From Paenibacillus sp. DCT19 (lineage in GTDB: Bacteria; Bacillota; Bacilli; Paenibacillales; Paenibacillaceae), in contig NZ_CP029639.1 of NCBI RefSeq assembly GCF_003268635.1, positions 3,235,501 to 3,299,500 on the forward strand: a DNA stretch of 64,000 bases, in the 5' to 3' direction. Below the pieces are notes generated by a model that saw only the letters and a program-made list of their open reading frames with translations, ran no database searches and was not told where the DNA came from. A program made the position numbers and the translations under genes. Of the stretch, positions 39,827 through 47,278 are shown piece after piece (within the stretch, counting starts at the first letter, position 1; each line of letters starts with the position of its first letter).

Positions 39827-40246
39827 TTGAAAAATAATAATGATGCCTTGAATATATGGATGTCATTGACAAATAGTTTTACCAGTATCCATGATAGATT
39901 GGAAAATGCTCTAGAAGAGCAGTATGATTTGTCGTTAAAGGAGTTTTATGTTTTATATTTTATATCAAATTCTGAAGATAAAGAGCTAAGATTGCAACAA
40001 GTACAAGAACTGATAGGTTTAAGTCAAAGTGCCACATCCCGTCTTGTTGTAAGAATGGAAGCAAAAAATTGTGGGGCATTAGAACGACATGTGTGTGAAG
40101 ATGATAAAAGAGGAATTTACACTAGAATTACGGAGCTAGGAGAAAATAAATTCCATCGAGCTTTAGTAACCGTTAATGAAATTTTGCAAAAGGAACTTCA
40201 GCAGGGTGAGTTGACAAAAGTACAAAGCTTATTTGATAAAAAGTAA
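39827..40246 (+). CDS. MarR family transcriptional regulator
   Basis: 139 residues from TTG 39827 (AGGTGGG upstream). Winged helix: 'YDLSLKEFYVLYFISNSEDKELRLQQVQELIGLSQSATSRLVVRME' then the wing 'CGALERHVCEDDKRGIYTRITELG'. The DNA-recognition helix and the 'DKR' wing are intact. Several Cys are present (in 'KNCGALERHVCEDD'), so thiol-based sensing is possible. First gene of a redox/detoxification cluster; it is the obvious candidate to bind the three palindromes at 40410, 42460 and 42975, although its own promoter lacks that motif. Confidence 0.9.
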   Translation: MKNNNDALNIWMSLTNSFTSIHDRLENALEEQYDLSLKEFYVLYFISNSEDKELRLQQVQELIGLSQSATSRLVVRMEAKNCGALERHVCEDDKRGIYTRITELGENKFHRALVTVNEILQKELQQGELTKVQSLFDKK

Positions 40247-40287
40247 TACTAGATCATGAATTTCCTAATAAAAAGTATATAAGAGGG

Positions 40288-40314
40288 CTCACTGATGTTT
40301 AGGTGAGTTTTTTT
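40288..40314 (+). terminator. Terminator after the MarR gene
   Basis: CTCAC/GTGAG short stem with a 10-base loop and a 7-T run. Confidence 0.6.
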
Positions 40315-40380
40315 GATTATAATAATACTAGGATGAAACGGATGAAGGTCACCTATTTCAAAAAAATGCTGCAGCACAGC

Positions 40381-40429
40381 TTGACAATCATTTTGTAATC
40401 CATTAAATTAAATGCATGCGCATGCTTTT
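40381..40429 (+). promoter_or_regulatory. Promoter with palindromic operator, copy 1 (SDR gene)
   Basis: TTGACA at 40381-40386, 17 bases, TAAATT at 40404-40409, then at once the dyad AAATGCATGCGCATGCTTTT (40410-40429). The operator begins at the base after the -10 box, a classic repressor position. The same motif recurs at 42460 and 42975. Confidence 0.75.
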
Positions 40430-40483
40430 AAATTCAAGTATATGTATCTGAAATAAAAAGAAGTTGGAGAGAGGGGATTGAGA

Positions 40484-41227
40484 ATGAATTATATTCAACA
40501 CAAAGTGATTATTTTGACAGGCGCATCTAGTGGCATAGGCGAAGCAACAGCATTGTATTTGGCTAAGCATGGGGCAACTGTTGTACTCGCAGCTCGAAAT
40601 GAAGAGAAGTTGAAAGCATTGACTGATCGTATCAAAAATGATGGTGGCCAAGCATACTACAAAGTAACTGATGTAACCGTTAACGAAGAGGTTCAAGCGC
40701 TGGTCAACTTTACCTTGGATTCTGTGGGGCGCGTTGACACGTTAATTAATTGTGCAGGTTACATGCTGTTCTCTATGTGGGACAATGCACATGTTGAAGA
40801 GTGGGAGAAAATGATTGATCTAAATATCAAAGGAACATTGTATGGAATTGCTGCTGTACTACCCCATATGAAAAAACAAGGTCAAGGGCAAATTATTAAT
40901 GTTGGCTCAATTGCTGGACATGCAATTGGAGAAGGACATGGTGTTTATAGCGCTACAAAATATGCGATGAGAGCAATAACGGAAAGTTTACGTAAAGAAA
41001 TGTCCGTGAAACACAATATTCAGGCTTCCTTAGTGTCTCCTGGTATGATCGCAACAAATTGGCAAAGTACAGTTACAGACCAAGATGTTAAGTCAGTATT
41101 AGAGAATCTAAATGAAGTGGCTATTGATGTCGAATATGTAGCAGAGACTATTGGGTTTGTGGTGAATAAGCCTGCTAATGTTTTAATCAATGATGTAATC
41201 GTATCTCCTACTTCTCAAGAATGGTAA
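40484..41227 (+). CDS. SDR family oxidoreductase
   Basis: 247 residues from ATG 40484 (GAGAGGGG upstream; TTG 40478 less likely). 'VIILTGASSGIGEATALYLAKHGATVVLAARNEEKL' (TGxxxGIG, and Arg after the second strand as in NADPH-preferring members), 'NCAG', catalytic Ser in 'NVGSIAGHAIGEGHGVYSATKYA' and YxxxK. A member of the YdfG/YwfD-like group that reduces small carbonyl or hydroxy-acid substrates. Followed by a co-directional NAD(P)-binding gene 49 bases on. A decayed close paralog lies at 44166. Confidence 0.92.
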   Translation: MNYIQHKVIILTGASSGIGEATALYLAKHGATVVLAARNEEKLKALTDRIKNDGGQAYYKVTDVTVNEEVQALVNFTLDSVGRVDTLINCAGYMLFSMWDNAHVEEWEKMIDLNIKGTLYGIAAVLPHMKKQGQGQIINVGSIAGHAIGEGHGVYSATKYAMRAITESLRKEMSVKHNIQASLVSPGMIATNWQSTVTDQDVKSVLENLNEVAIDVEYVAETIGFVVNKPANVLINDVIVSPTSQEW

Positions 41228-41276
41228 GAATGTTGTAATAGTCTCAATTGAAATCTCAAACCTAAGGAGTGATAAA

Positions 41277-41921
41277 ATGAAAGTCTTAGTAGTGGGGTCA
41301 AATGGACAAATCGGACAAAAACTTATCGCATTATTAAAAGAAAGTAAGGATCACAGCGTTCGTGCGATGGTTCGAAAAAAAGAGCAGGCTGAAGTTTATG
41401 AGAAATTGGGTGTTGAAACTGTTCTTGCTGATTTGGAAGGCTCGGTTGCTTCCATTGTTGAAGCTGTTCAGGGTTGTGATGCTATTGTCTTCGCTGCGGG
41501 TTCCGGTGGTAAAACGGGCGATGATAAAACGTTGCTCATTGACTTGGACGGTGCAGGTAAGACTATTGAAGCTGCTGAAATAGCAGGCATTGACAGATTT
41601 ATCATGGTCAGTGCAATTCAGGCTAACAATAGGGACAATTGGCATGCTAACATACTTCCATATTATGCTGCAAAGCATTATGCAGACAAAGTACTTGAGA
41701 GTAGCAGCTTAACATACACAATTATACGTCCAGGGATATTGTTGAATGAACCAGGAACAGGAAAGGTGTCTGCTGCTGAAAATATCATTTATGGTAGTAT
41801 TCCACGTGAAGATGTGGCAAGCACCATTATTGCTGCATTAAAAGAAGAAAACACATTTAGAAAGACTTTTGATTTGATTACAGGAGAAGTATCAATTGTC
41901 AATGCGTTGCAACAAATTTGA
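41277..41921 (+). CDS. NAD(P)-binding (atypical SDR) protein, YhfK/YwnB-like
   Basis: 214 residues. Rossmann start 'MKVLVVGSNGQIGQKLIALL' (GxxGxxG, extended/atypical SDR type), 'VRAMVRKKEQ' with a basic patch suited to NADPH, and 'YTIIRPGILLNEPGTGKVS' typical of the NAD(P)H-binding 'SDR_a5' group. AAGGAG precedes ATG 41277. Members act as quinone/flavin reductases or stress-linked reductases; the exact substrate is unknown. It lies 49 bases after the SDR gene and is probably in the same transcript from the operator-controlled promoter. Confidence 0.88.
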   Translation: MKVLVVGSNGQIGQKLIALLKESKDHSVRAMVRKKEQAEVYEKLGVETVLADLEGSVASIVEAVQGCDAIVFAAGSGGKTGDDKTLLIDLDGAGKTIEAAEIAGIDRFIMVSAIQANNRDNWHANILPYYAAKHYADKVLESSSLTYTIIRPGILLNEPGTGKVSAAENIIYGSIPREDVASTIIAALKEENTFRKTFDLITGEVSIVNALQQI

Positions 41922-42079
41922 TCGTAGGGAGAGACTAAAGTGAAATATAAGGAATTACTGAAGTTGAACTTGTTATAACAGGTTGTACCCATGTGGAATT
42001 CAATTAAAAATTCTTAATAATGGATACAAATTACGAATTGAAACACGTTTGTTTCTTTTGTTATGAAAGGGAGTTAAGG

Positions 42080-42427
42080 ATGTTTTGGTTGATGTTTACT
42101 TCTGTGCTTATTGGGTTGTTGGTTGCTGTACGCCAACTATGGCCATTATCAAATCTGCAATATGTCAGTGGTCAAGAATTCAAGAAACTACAAATTGAGT
42201 TTCTGGATTATAAAGTGGTGGATATACGGGATTCATCTCAATTTAGTTCAGAACCTACAAACGGAACTATTAATATTTCTTTGGGTCGACTTCCTTATGT
42301 ATGGCAAAAGCATATTACTCCTGGGGAACATATCTTTATACTTTCACAAGGAAAGTTCAAAACTAAAAAAGCTGCACGTATATTGTTAAAGCGAGGATTC
42401 CGCAATCTATATGTCATTAAATCGTAG
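42080..42427 (+). CDS. Membrane-anchored rhodanese-like protein lacking the catalytic Cys
   Basis: 115 residues from ATG 42080 (AAAGGGAG upstream; the open frame reaches further up but without a ribosome site). One N-terminal membrane helix ('FWLMFTSVLIGLLVAVRQLW'), then a rhodanese fold: 'YKVVDIRDSSQFSSEPTNGTINI' and the loop 'HIFILSQGKFKTKKAARILLKRGF'. In active rhodaneses that loop is CxxGxRS; here the Cys is Ser, so sulfur transfer is not expected. It may bind a partner or ligand instead. Same strand as the neighbouring redox genes, without the palindromic operator directly before it. Confidence 0.75.
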   Translation: MFWLMFTSVLIGLLVAVRQLWPLSNLQYVSGQEFKKLQIEFLDYKVVDIRDSSQFSSEPTNGTINISLGRLPYVWQKHITPGEHIFILSQGKFKTKKAARILLKRGFRNLYVIKS

Positions 42428-42430
42428 TAA

Positions 42431-42479
42431 TTGAAATACAATTCAATTCGCATTACTATAAATGCATGCGCAAGCAAAT
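42431..42479 (+). promoter_or_regulatory. Promoter with palindromic operator, copy 2 (NTF2-like gene)
   Basis: TTGAAA (42431-42436), 17 bases, TACTAT (42454-42459), then the operator AAATGCATGCGCAAGCAAAT (42460-42479). Geometry identical to copy 1, with the first 12 operator bases the same. Confidence 0.75.
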
Positions 42480-42502
42480 AAAATTAAAAGGAGATAATTA
42501 TA

Positions 42503-42868
42503 ATGAGTAAAGCAACGTTGAAGGATTATGAAGAAATCGTTAATGCAATGCAGGGATACATTGAGGGGAATATCGAGGGTAAAGGCGATGTAATGAAATC
42601 TACCTTTCATGAAGATGCAATTATGTATGGTTATACAAATGATGGTAACCTCAGTACAGGTTCGATTCGAAATCTTTATGAATTGATCGACACGCTAGAA
42701 CCCGCAAAAGATTTGAAATACAGAATTGATGTTCTAGATGTAGCGGTGACTGTTGCAGTAGTTCGAATTATTCTAGAGGCACCTGGCATTGAGTATGCAG
42801 ATTATCACACGCTCCTTAAAATAGATGGTCAATGGAAAGTTATTTCTAAAGTGTTCCATCAATATTGA
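42503..42868 (+). CDS. NTF2-like protein (SnoaL/lumazine-binding-like)
   Basis: 121 residues with the NTF2 cone-fold pattern: 'DYEEIVNAMQGYIEGNIEGKGDVMKSTFHEDAIMYGYTNDGNL' at the start and 'YADYHTLLKIDGQWKVISKVFHQY' at the end, as in the putative lumazine-binding family. Ribosome site AAAGGAG before ATG 42503. It probably binds or isomerises a small molecule in the cytosol; no catalytic set is clear. It has its own promoter with the 20-bp palindrome. Confidence 0.85.
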   Translation: MSKATLKDYEEIVNAMQGYIEGNIEGKGDVMKSTFHEDAIMYGYTNDGNLSTGSIRNLYELIDTLEPAKDLKYRIDVLDVAVTVAVVRIILEAPGIEYADYHTLLKIDGQWKVISKVFHQY

Positions 42869-42944
42869 TGGTTTAGGAAAGTATATCTTTTGTTTGTTTG
42901 GGGAAGATTTATTTTAGCGAACTTCAAAATGAATGATGTTCGGG

Positions 42945-42994
42945 TTGACAAAAAGAATAGTTCTGATAATATATAAATGCTTGTGCATGCATTT
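42945..42994 (+). promoter_or_regulatory. Promoter with palindromic operator, copy 3 (old yellow enzyme gene)
   Basis: TTGACA (42945-42950), then an AT-rich -10 region around 42968-42975 (exact hexamer ambiguous), overlapped by the operator AAATGCTTGTGCATGCATTT (42975-42994). Dyad-related to copies 1 and 2. Confidence 0.7.
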
Positions 42995-43025
42995 AAATAC
43001 TGTGAAAATGAGAGGAGTCTTTCTA

Positions 43026-44048
43026 ATGAAAGATTTATTTAGCCCCTTTACAATAAAAGGCATGGAATTGAAGAACCGTATTGTAATGTCTCCTATGTGT
43101 CAATATTCGGTGGACAACAAAGATGGAATCGCCACCGATTGGCATTACATGCATTATGTAAGTCGGGCAGTGGGCGGTACAGGGTTTATTATGATTGAGA
43201 TGACGGATGTTGAGCCAGATGGTCGAATTTCAGATTTCGATCTGGGCTTGTGGTCCGATGAACAAATTCCAGCATTGAAGAGAATTGTAGACGCTTGTCA
43301 TAGCTACGGTGCAAAGGTAGGAATTCAAATTGCACATGCTGGCCGTAAAGCAGAGGATGCGGAAGTACCCGTTGCTCCATCTGCGATTGCTTTTGATGAA
43401 AACTCTAAAACACCGCGTGCTCTAACTACGGACGAGGTAAAAGGGCTGGTTGAAAAATTCCGTAGTGCGGTAGCTCGTGCAGTGAAAGCAGGATTTGATA
43501 CGATTGAAATCCATGGTGCACATGGTTACCTAATTCATCAATTCCATTCACCACTGACGAACAAACGTGATGATGAGTATGGTAAAGATCTTACCTTGTT
43601 TGGTCGGGAAATCATCACAGCAGCGAAAGGTGAAATGCCGGATCATATGCCGCTTCTGATGCGCATTTCTGCTAAAGAATATGTAGAAGGTGGCTATGAC
43701 CTTCAGGAGAGCATTCAATTTGCTAAAGAATATCAAGAAGCAGGTGTAGATATGTTTGATATTTCATCGGGTGGAGAAGGACCGATTGCTGCATGGGGCA
43801 GACCAGGTACACATGCTGCTTACCAGGTTCCACTAGCTAAAGGAATCAAAAATGCTCTAAATGTTCCAGTAATCGCCGTTGGACGACTAGATGATCCAAC
43901 TTTGGCAAATGCCGTAATTGGAAACGAAGAGGGTGATCTGGTTGCCGTTGGTAGAGGATTGCTCAGAAATCCTTACTGGGCATTGGAAGCTGCTTCGAAA
44001 TTAAGAAAAGAAACACAAGTTCCTAAACAATATACCACAGGCTTCTAA
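43026..44048 (+). CDS. namA: NADPH dehydrogenase, old yellow enzyme family (YqjM/NamA-like)
   Basis: 340 residues from ATG 43026 (AGGAG at 43012; the upstream open frame includes the promoter and is not used). FMN-dependent ene-reductase of the YqjM class: 'RIVMSPMCQYSV' holds the class-specific Cys and Tyr near residues 24-27, 'EIHGAHGYLIHQFHSPLTN' the paired His residues that bind substrate, and 'VAVGRGLLRNPYWAL' the FMN phosphate loop. It reduces activated C=C bonds of enals, quinones and nitro compounds with NADPH. Controlled by the palindrome-bearing promoter at 42945, consistent with an electrophile-stress regulon. Confidence 0.93.
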   Translation: MKDLFSPFTIKGMELKNRIVMSPMCQYSVDNKDGIATDWHYMHYVSRAVGGTGFIMIEMTDVEPDGRISDFDLGLWSDEQIPALKRIVDACHSYGAKVGIQIAHAGRKAEDAEVPVAPSAIAFDENSKTPRALTTDEVKGLVEKFRSAVARAVKAGFDTIEIHGAHGYLIHQFHSPLTNKRDDEYGKDLTLFGREIITAAKGEMPDHMPLLMRISAKEYVEGGYDLQESIQFAKEYQEAGVDMFDISSGGEGPIAAWGRPGTHAAYQVPLAKGIKNALNVPVIAVGRLDDPTLANAVIGNEEGDLVAVGRGLLRNPYWALEAASKLRKETQVPKQYTTGF

Positions 44049-44165
44049 CAAAGATTACTGAGTGTTTTCACCGGAGAATCGGCTCCAGAGATGATAGTGA
44101 TTTCAATAGTGTTCTCTGGCTGATCATCCGATCACCAAAATATCACATGAAAAGAAGTTTTATTA

Positions 44166-44285
44166 ATGTCTTATATTAAGGATAAAGTTATTATTATCAC
44201 TACTGCGTCACGAGGCATCGGTGAAGCAACTGCACTTTACCTTGAAAAACAAGGAGCATCAGTAGTACTTGCAGCAAGGATGAAG
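44166..44285 (+). pseudogene. SDR gene remnant (5' fragment)
   Basis: Encodes only the first 40 residues of an SDR: 'MSYIKDKVIIITTASRGIGEATALYLEKQGASVVLAAR', clearly related to the intact SDR at 40484 ('MNYIQHKVIILTGASSGIGEATALYLAKHGATVVLAAR'). The cofactor loop has lost a Gly (TTAS for TGAS). After 'LAAR' the similarity continues only in a shifted frame ('DEEK') and then ends in a terminator hairpin. No downstream SDR sequence remains. Confidence 0.8.
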
Positions 44286-44325
44286 AAAAACGATCAAGGT
44301 ACTTTCGGTACCTTGATCGTTTTTT
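44286..44325. terminator. Bidirectional terminator (end of the sensor kinase gene)
   Basis: Perfect stem AAAAACGATCAAGGTAC/GTACCTTGATCGTTTTT reading through TTTCG; ends eight bases before the minus-strand kinase stop at 44334. Confidence 0.9.
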
Positions 44326-44333
44326 GCCATTCA

Positions 44334-45661
44334 TTATCTAGGGAAATAGATATGAAGATAAAAAATATCTTCGTCTGTGTGAAACGTTAGAGTTCCATTG
44401 TATTGTTCTGTAATATGCCGCATGCTCTTAATGCCAAAGCCATGACGATCTTTGTTTTTCTTATTTGTTTGTATCACATCATCTTTGATGATCAGGTCAC
44501 TATTAAAATAGTTTGTGATGTGAATAGAAATGATACCGCTTTCATTGCCTGTTGTAATCGAAATCGTTCGCTTCTTATCATTGGTTACGGATTGTACAGC
44601 CTCCAGAGCATTTTCTATTCCGTTGCTTAATAGAGAGTATAGATGAGTGGGTGAAATAAAAGACAAACATCGACCATCAGCCATGCAACTCATTCGAATC
44701 TGATTTTTCTCACAGTAAAGCTGCTTTTTATAGAGAATTACGTCCAGGATATCACTACCGGTTTTCACGGAGGTGTCATACACTTCAATAGCAGCATTCA
44801 ATGACTCGAGTTCTTGATTAGTCAGTTTGTAACTCACATTTGACAATTGTTGCCGAAGATCGTGACATTTCATATTAATCAGTTCTATTTCACTTCGCAT
44901 ACTTTCAAACTGTTTTTTCTCCGCATGCAGTAGTTCATCCATAATTAATAAATCCTGTTTTAGTTTACTCGTTTCCAATATTCTTGTACGTAATAACAAT
45001 GTAAGTAGAGCATACAGAATTGCAAAAATCCGAATGATGAAATCCAAGATACTGTTATCGCCCTCGAAGGAACGACTTAACGAGTTAATGATTACGGTGA
45101 CAAAAATAAAAATCAATGAAAAAATAACAATTAAGACCTTGTTACTTTTGTCGTGTTCATAGACTTTGTTACGACGAAAGAGTAGAGCGAGTGAAATACT
45201 AAAAATGCAATGTATCAAGGAATACACTAACCAATCCCGTAACGGAACCATTTCCTTAAAAGGGAGAGTGTTTCATACGGATTTTGTTTGAATACAACAA
45301 TAAATATTTCATACAACCGGCCTACAATCATCTGGATCGCAATACCGCCACATAGACAAAACAATAGTTCTGAAAAATTTTCCTTGTACAGCAAACATAG
45401 AGCACTCAAAACGAAAATATAGACAACAGTACTTACCACTCCGGGAAATAGATAAGGATAATGAAAATTCATATAAGATACTAACAATAGTAGTGGAATC
45501 GCCAAGTTAGCCATGATACATAGCTTTAACCAAAACCCTTTTGATTTTTGATAAGGCAGTGTCAGAATGAAAATGCAAAACACAAATTCAATTAAACTAG
45601 CCGATCGAATGATAATCTGTTTGGAGTAGACATCCAAAAAATCAGAAATCATACTATTCAT
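44334..45661 (-). CDS. AgrC-type sensor histidine kinase, GHKL domain (frameshifted as read)
   Basis: Two frames joined by one missing base at the AAAA run 45258-45261 (minus strand TTTT for TTTTT). Restoring it reads 'NPYETLSLFKEMVPLRDWLVYSL' and gives about 442 residues. The N-terminal half has about six membrane helices as in AgrC-like peptide sensors. A coiled linker leads to the H-box 'MKCHDLRQQL' (His near 267), then the N-box 'NGIENALEA' and the G-box 'HGFGIKSM' of a GHKL ATPase. The start overlaps the response-regulator stop by eight bases. No AgrB/AgrD-like peptide genes are nearby, so the signal is unknown. The target is probably the divergent glycan operon from 46615. Confidence 0.85.
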
Positions 45662-46370
45662 CTTTTTCTCTCACATACTCCATTAGTTTATTAACAAAGG
45701 CTTTCTTTCTGGGCTGACTGATCCGTAGCTCAATGCCTCCATCTAATGTAACAGTGTATCCCTGTACGCTTTGAACATACGCCAGATTGACCAAGTAACA
45801 ATTATTGCATCTGAAGAAATCGTATCCGTGCATTTTTTTTTCGATAGATGAAATAGTGGCATACTGCCGGAAGCTATTTTCTACCGAATGATAAATGACA
45901 TGATGCCCTTCTGTTTCAACATAGCGGATGCTTTTGGGAGAAACTTTGAGGATTCCTTTGTCCGAAGGGATAAGTATTTCATCTTTGGGATTCTCGTTAA
46001 GTCTTTGCATGGCACGTGACATTTTCAAGGCAAAATCATAGTACTCCACCGGCTTTAACATATAATCAAGCGCTTCCACTTCATATCCTTGAATAGCGTA
46101 CTGAGTAAGATTGGTAATGAAGATTAGGATCACTGTTTTATCGAGTGCTCTGATACTACGCGCAGCGTCCATTCCATTCATATACGGTAATTGAATATCC
46201 ATGAATATGATATCAAAATTGGAGTCGTAATTCTCCAACAGTGCAACAGCTTGTGAGAAATGCACGATATTGAAGGAAAGTCCTTTTTCGGCACTATAGT
46301 TCGTCAGATGACTTTCTAACAAACGCGCCTGGTTGATATCATCCTCTACAATAGCGATTTTGATAATCAT
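45654..46370 (-). CDS. LytTR family response regulator
   Basis: 238 residues. Receiver domain: acidic pocket 'IVEDD', phospho-acceptor Asp near 58 in 'IIFMDIQLPYMNG', and Thr and Lys in 'IFITN' and 'YMLKPV'. C-terminal LytTR DNA-binding domain from about 140 ('ILKVSPKSIRYVETEGHHVIYH', 'FFRCNNCYLVNLAYVQSVQG', 'LRISQPRKKAF'). AGGGGTG lies before ATG 46370. Co-transcribed with the AgrC-type kinase. Direct repeats at 46457 and 46477 in the divergent spacer have the helical spacing expected for LytTR binding. Confidence 0.93.
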   Translation of the reverse strand: MIIKIAIVEDDINQARLLESHLTNYSAEKGLSFNIVHFSQAVALLENYDSNFDIIFMDIQLPYMNGMDAARSIRALDKTVILIFITNLTQYAIQGYEVEALDYMLKPVEYYDFALKMSRAMQRLNENPKDEILIPSDKGILKVSPKSIRYVETEGHHVIYHSVENSFRQYATISSIEKKMHGYDFFRCNNCYLVNLAYVQSVQGYTVTLDGGIELRISQPRKKAFVNKLMEYVREKDE

Positions 46371-46456
46371 CTTTCACCCCTTAGTTTTATCTCTAATTTA
46401 TGTTCACTATAGAAAGTGAGCCTCTCTTTGTCAATAATACAACCTAAACCTCAGCG

Positions 46457-46486
46457 TAAACTAAAAAAAAACCTCATAAACTAAAA
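46457..46486. promoter_or_regulatory. Putative LytTR direct-repeat binding site
   Basis: TAAACTAAAA at 46457-46466 and again at 46477-46486, a 20-base period (about two helical turns). On the minus strand each reads TTAGTTTA, close to the LytTR core with GTT at its centre. Located between the response-regulator gene and the operon it probably controls. Confidence 0.5.
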
Positions 46487-46542
46487 ACCCGGTCGTGAAT
46501 TTTCTTTAATTCTTTGAGTTTATGCCAAATGCCACAAACAAC

Positions 46543-46561
46543 TGGCGTTACGCCATACAAT
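46543..46561 (+). promoter_or_regulatory. Probable promoter of the glycan operon with a palindrome
   Basis: Perfect dyad TGGCGT-T-ACGCCA (46543-46555) directly abuts a -10-like TACAAT (46556-46561). There is no recognisable -35 17 bases upstream, which fits a promoter that needs an activator. Confidence 0.5.
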
Positions 46562-46614
46562 AGAGGTGCGCTAAGGAAAGCGTATACAATAATTGATTAA
46601 AAGGGGATAGCAAC

Positions 46615-47244
46615 ATGGGAAAAAGAACAGCGAAAACAGCCTTCACGGCAATTTGTATGGTCATGATGTTGGTTGCTTTAACAGCATGTGGAAGTGGTAC
46701 AGACGGAGAGAAGTCAGGTGCATCTAATAACCCTACAGGGTATTATGCGTCTACAACTAATGTGGCATTCACAAGTGCTTACCCGGAACATACCTTTAAA
46801 AGGGCCACTTTTGGCGTCCAATCCATTGAGACATTTGCAGATAATACGTATATCTTAACATCCACAGGTACTTCTTTTTCGGGAGCATTGTTATTTGAAG
46901 ATAGCGGTAAATACGATGTTGTACCTAGAGGAGCAGACATTACTAAATATTATGGGACAGTAACTGTAAAAGACGAAGATGGGCTACGTACACTTGAATT
47001 ATCCCAACCTACATCAGTGATGGTGAATAGTTCATATTCGGCAGGTGCAAATCCTATTGGTTATTTGAATACGCTTGCATGGACTGATGAAATGGGGCAA
47101 GCAGCTGGTGGAGAAGGTGCAGCCTTAACTGCAGAGCAATACCTTGAATCCGTATCATTCCCGGCAACTTCCATTATTGTTGACCCTGCAAGAGCAAGCT
47201 TCGATTACACAGTGCTAAAAGAAAGCGAAGAAGCAACACATTAA
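46615..47244 (+). CDS. Lipoprotein of unknown function
   Basis: 209 residues with a lipoprotein signal (basic start, hydrophobic core, lipobox LTAC with Cys 25) and a Gly/Ser/Asn linker. The mature part is beta-rich ('SIETFADNTYILTSTGTSFSGALLFEDSGKYDVVPRG', 'YYGTVTVKDEDGLRTLELSQPTSVM') with no motif I recognise. GGGGA precedes ATG 46615. It is the first gene of the operon opposite the AgrC/LytTR pair and ends 34 bases before the GH3 gene. It may be a substrate-binding or accessory partner for the membrane-anchored GH3. Confidence 0.75.
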   Translation: MGKRTAKTAFTAICMVMMLVALTACGSGTDGEKSGASNNPTGYYASTTNVAFTSAYPEHTFKRATFGVQSIETFADNTYILTSTGTSFSGALLFEDSGKYDVVPRGADITKYYGTVTVKDEDGLRTLELSQPTSVMVNSSYSAGANPIGYLNTLAWTDEMGQAAGGEGAALTAEQYLESVSFPATSIIVDPARASFDYTVLKESEEATH

Positions 47245-47278
47245 GTTAAATAAATGGACTCTGTAGGAGGTAGCTGCA

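Noticed and set aside
44334..46370. Complete agr-type quorum-sensing locus
   Set aside because: Kinase and LytTR regulator are present, but no AgrB-like protease or AgrD-like precursor frame was found on either side.
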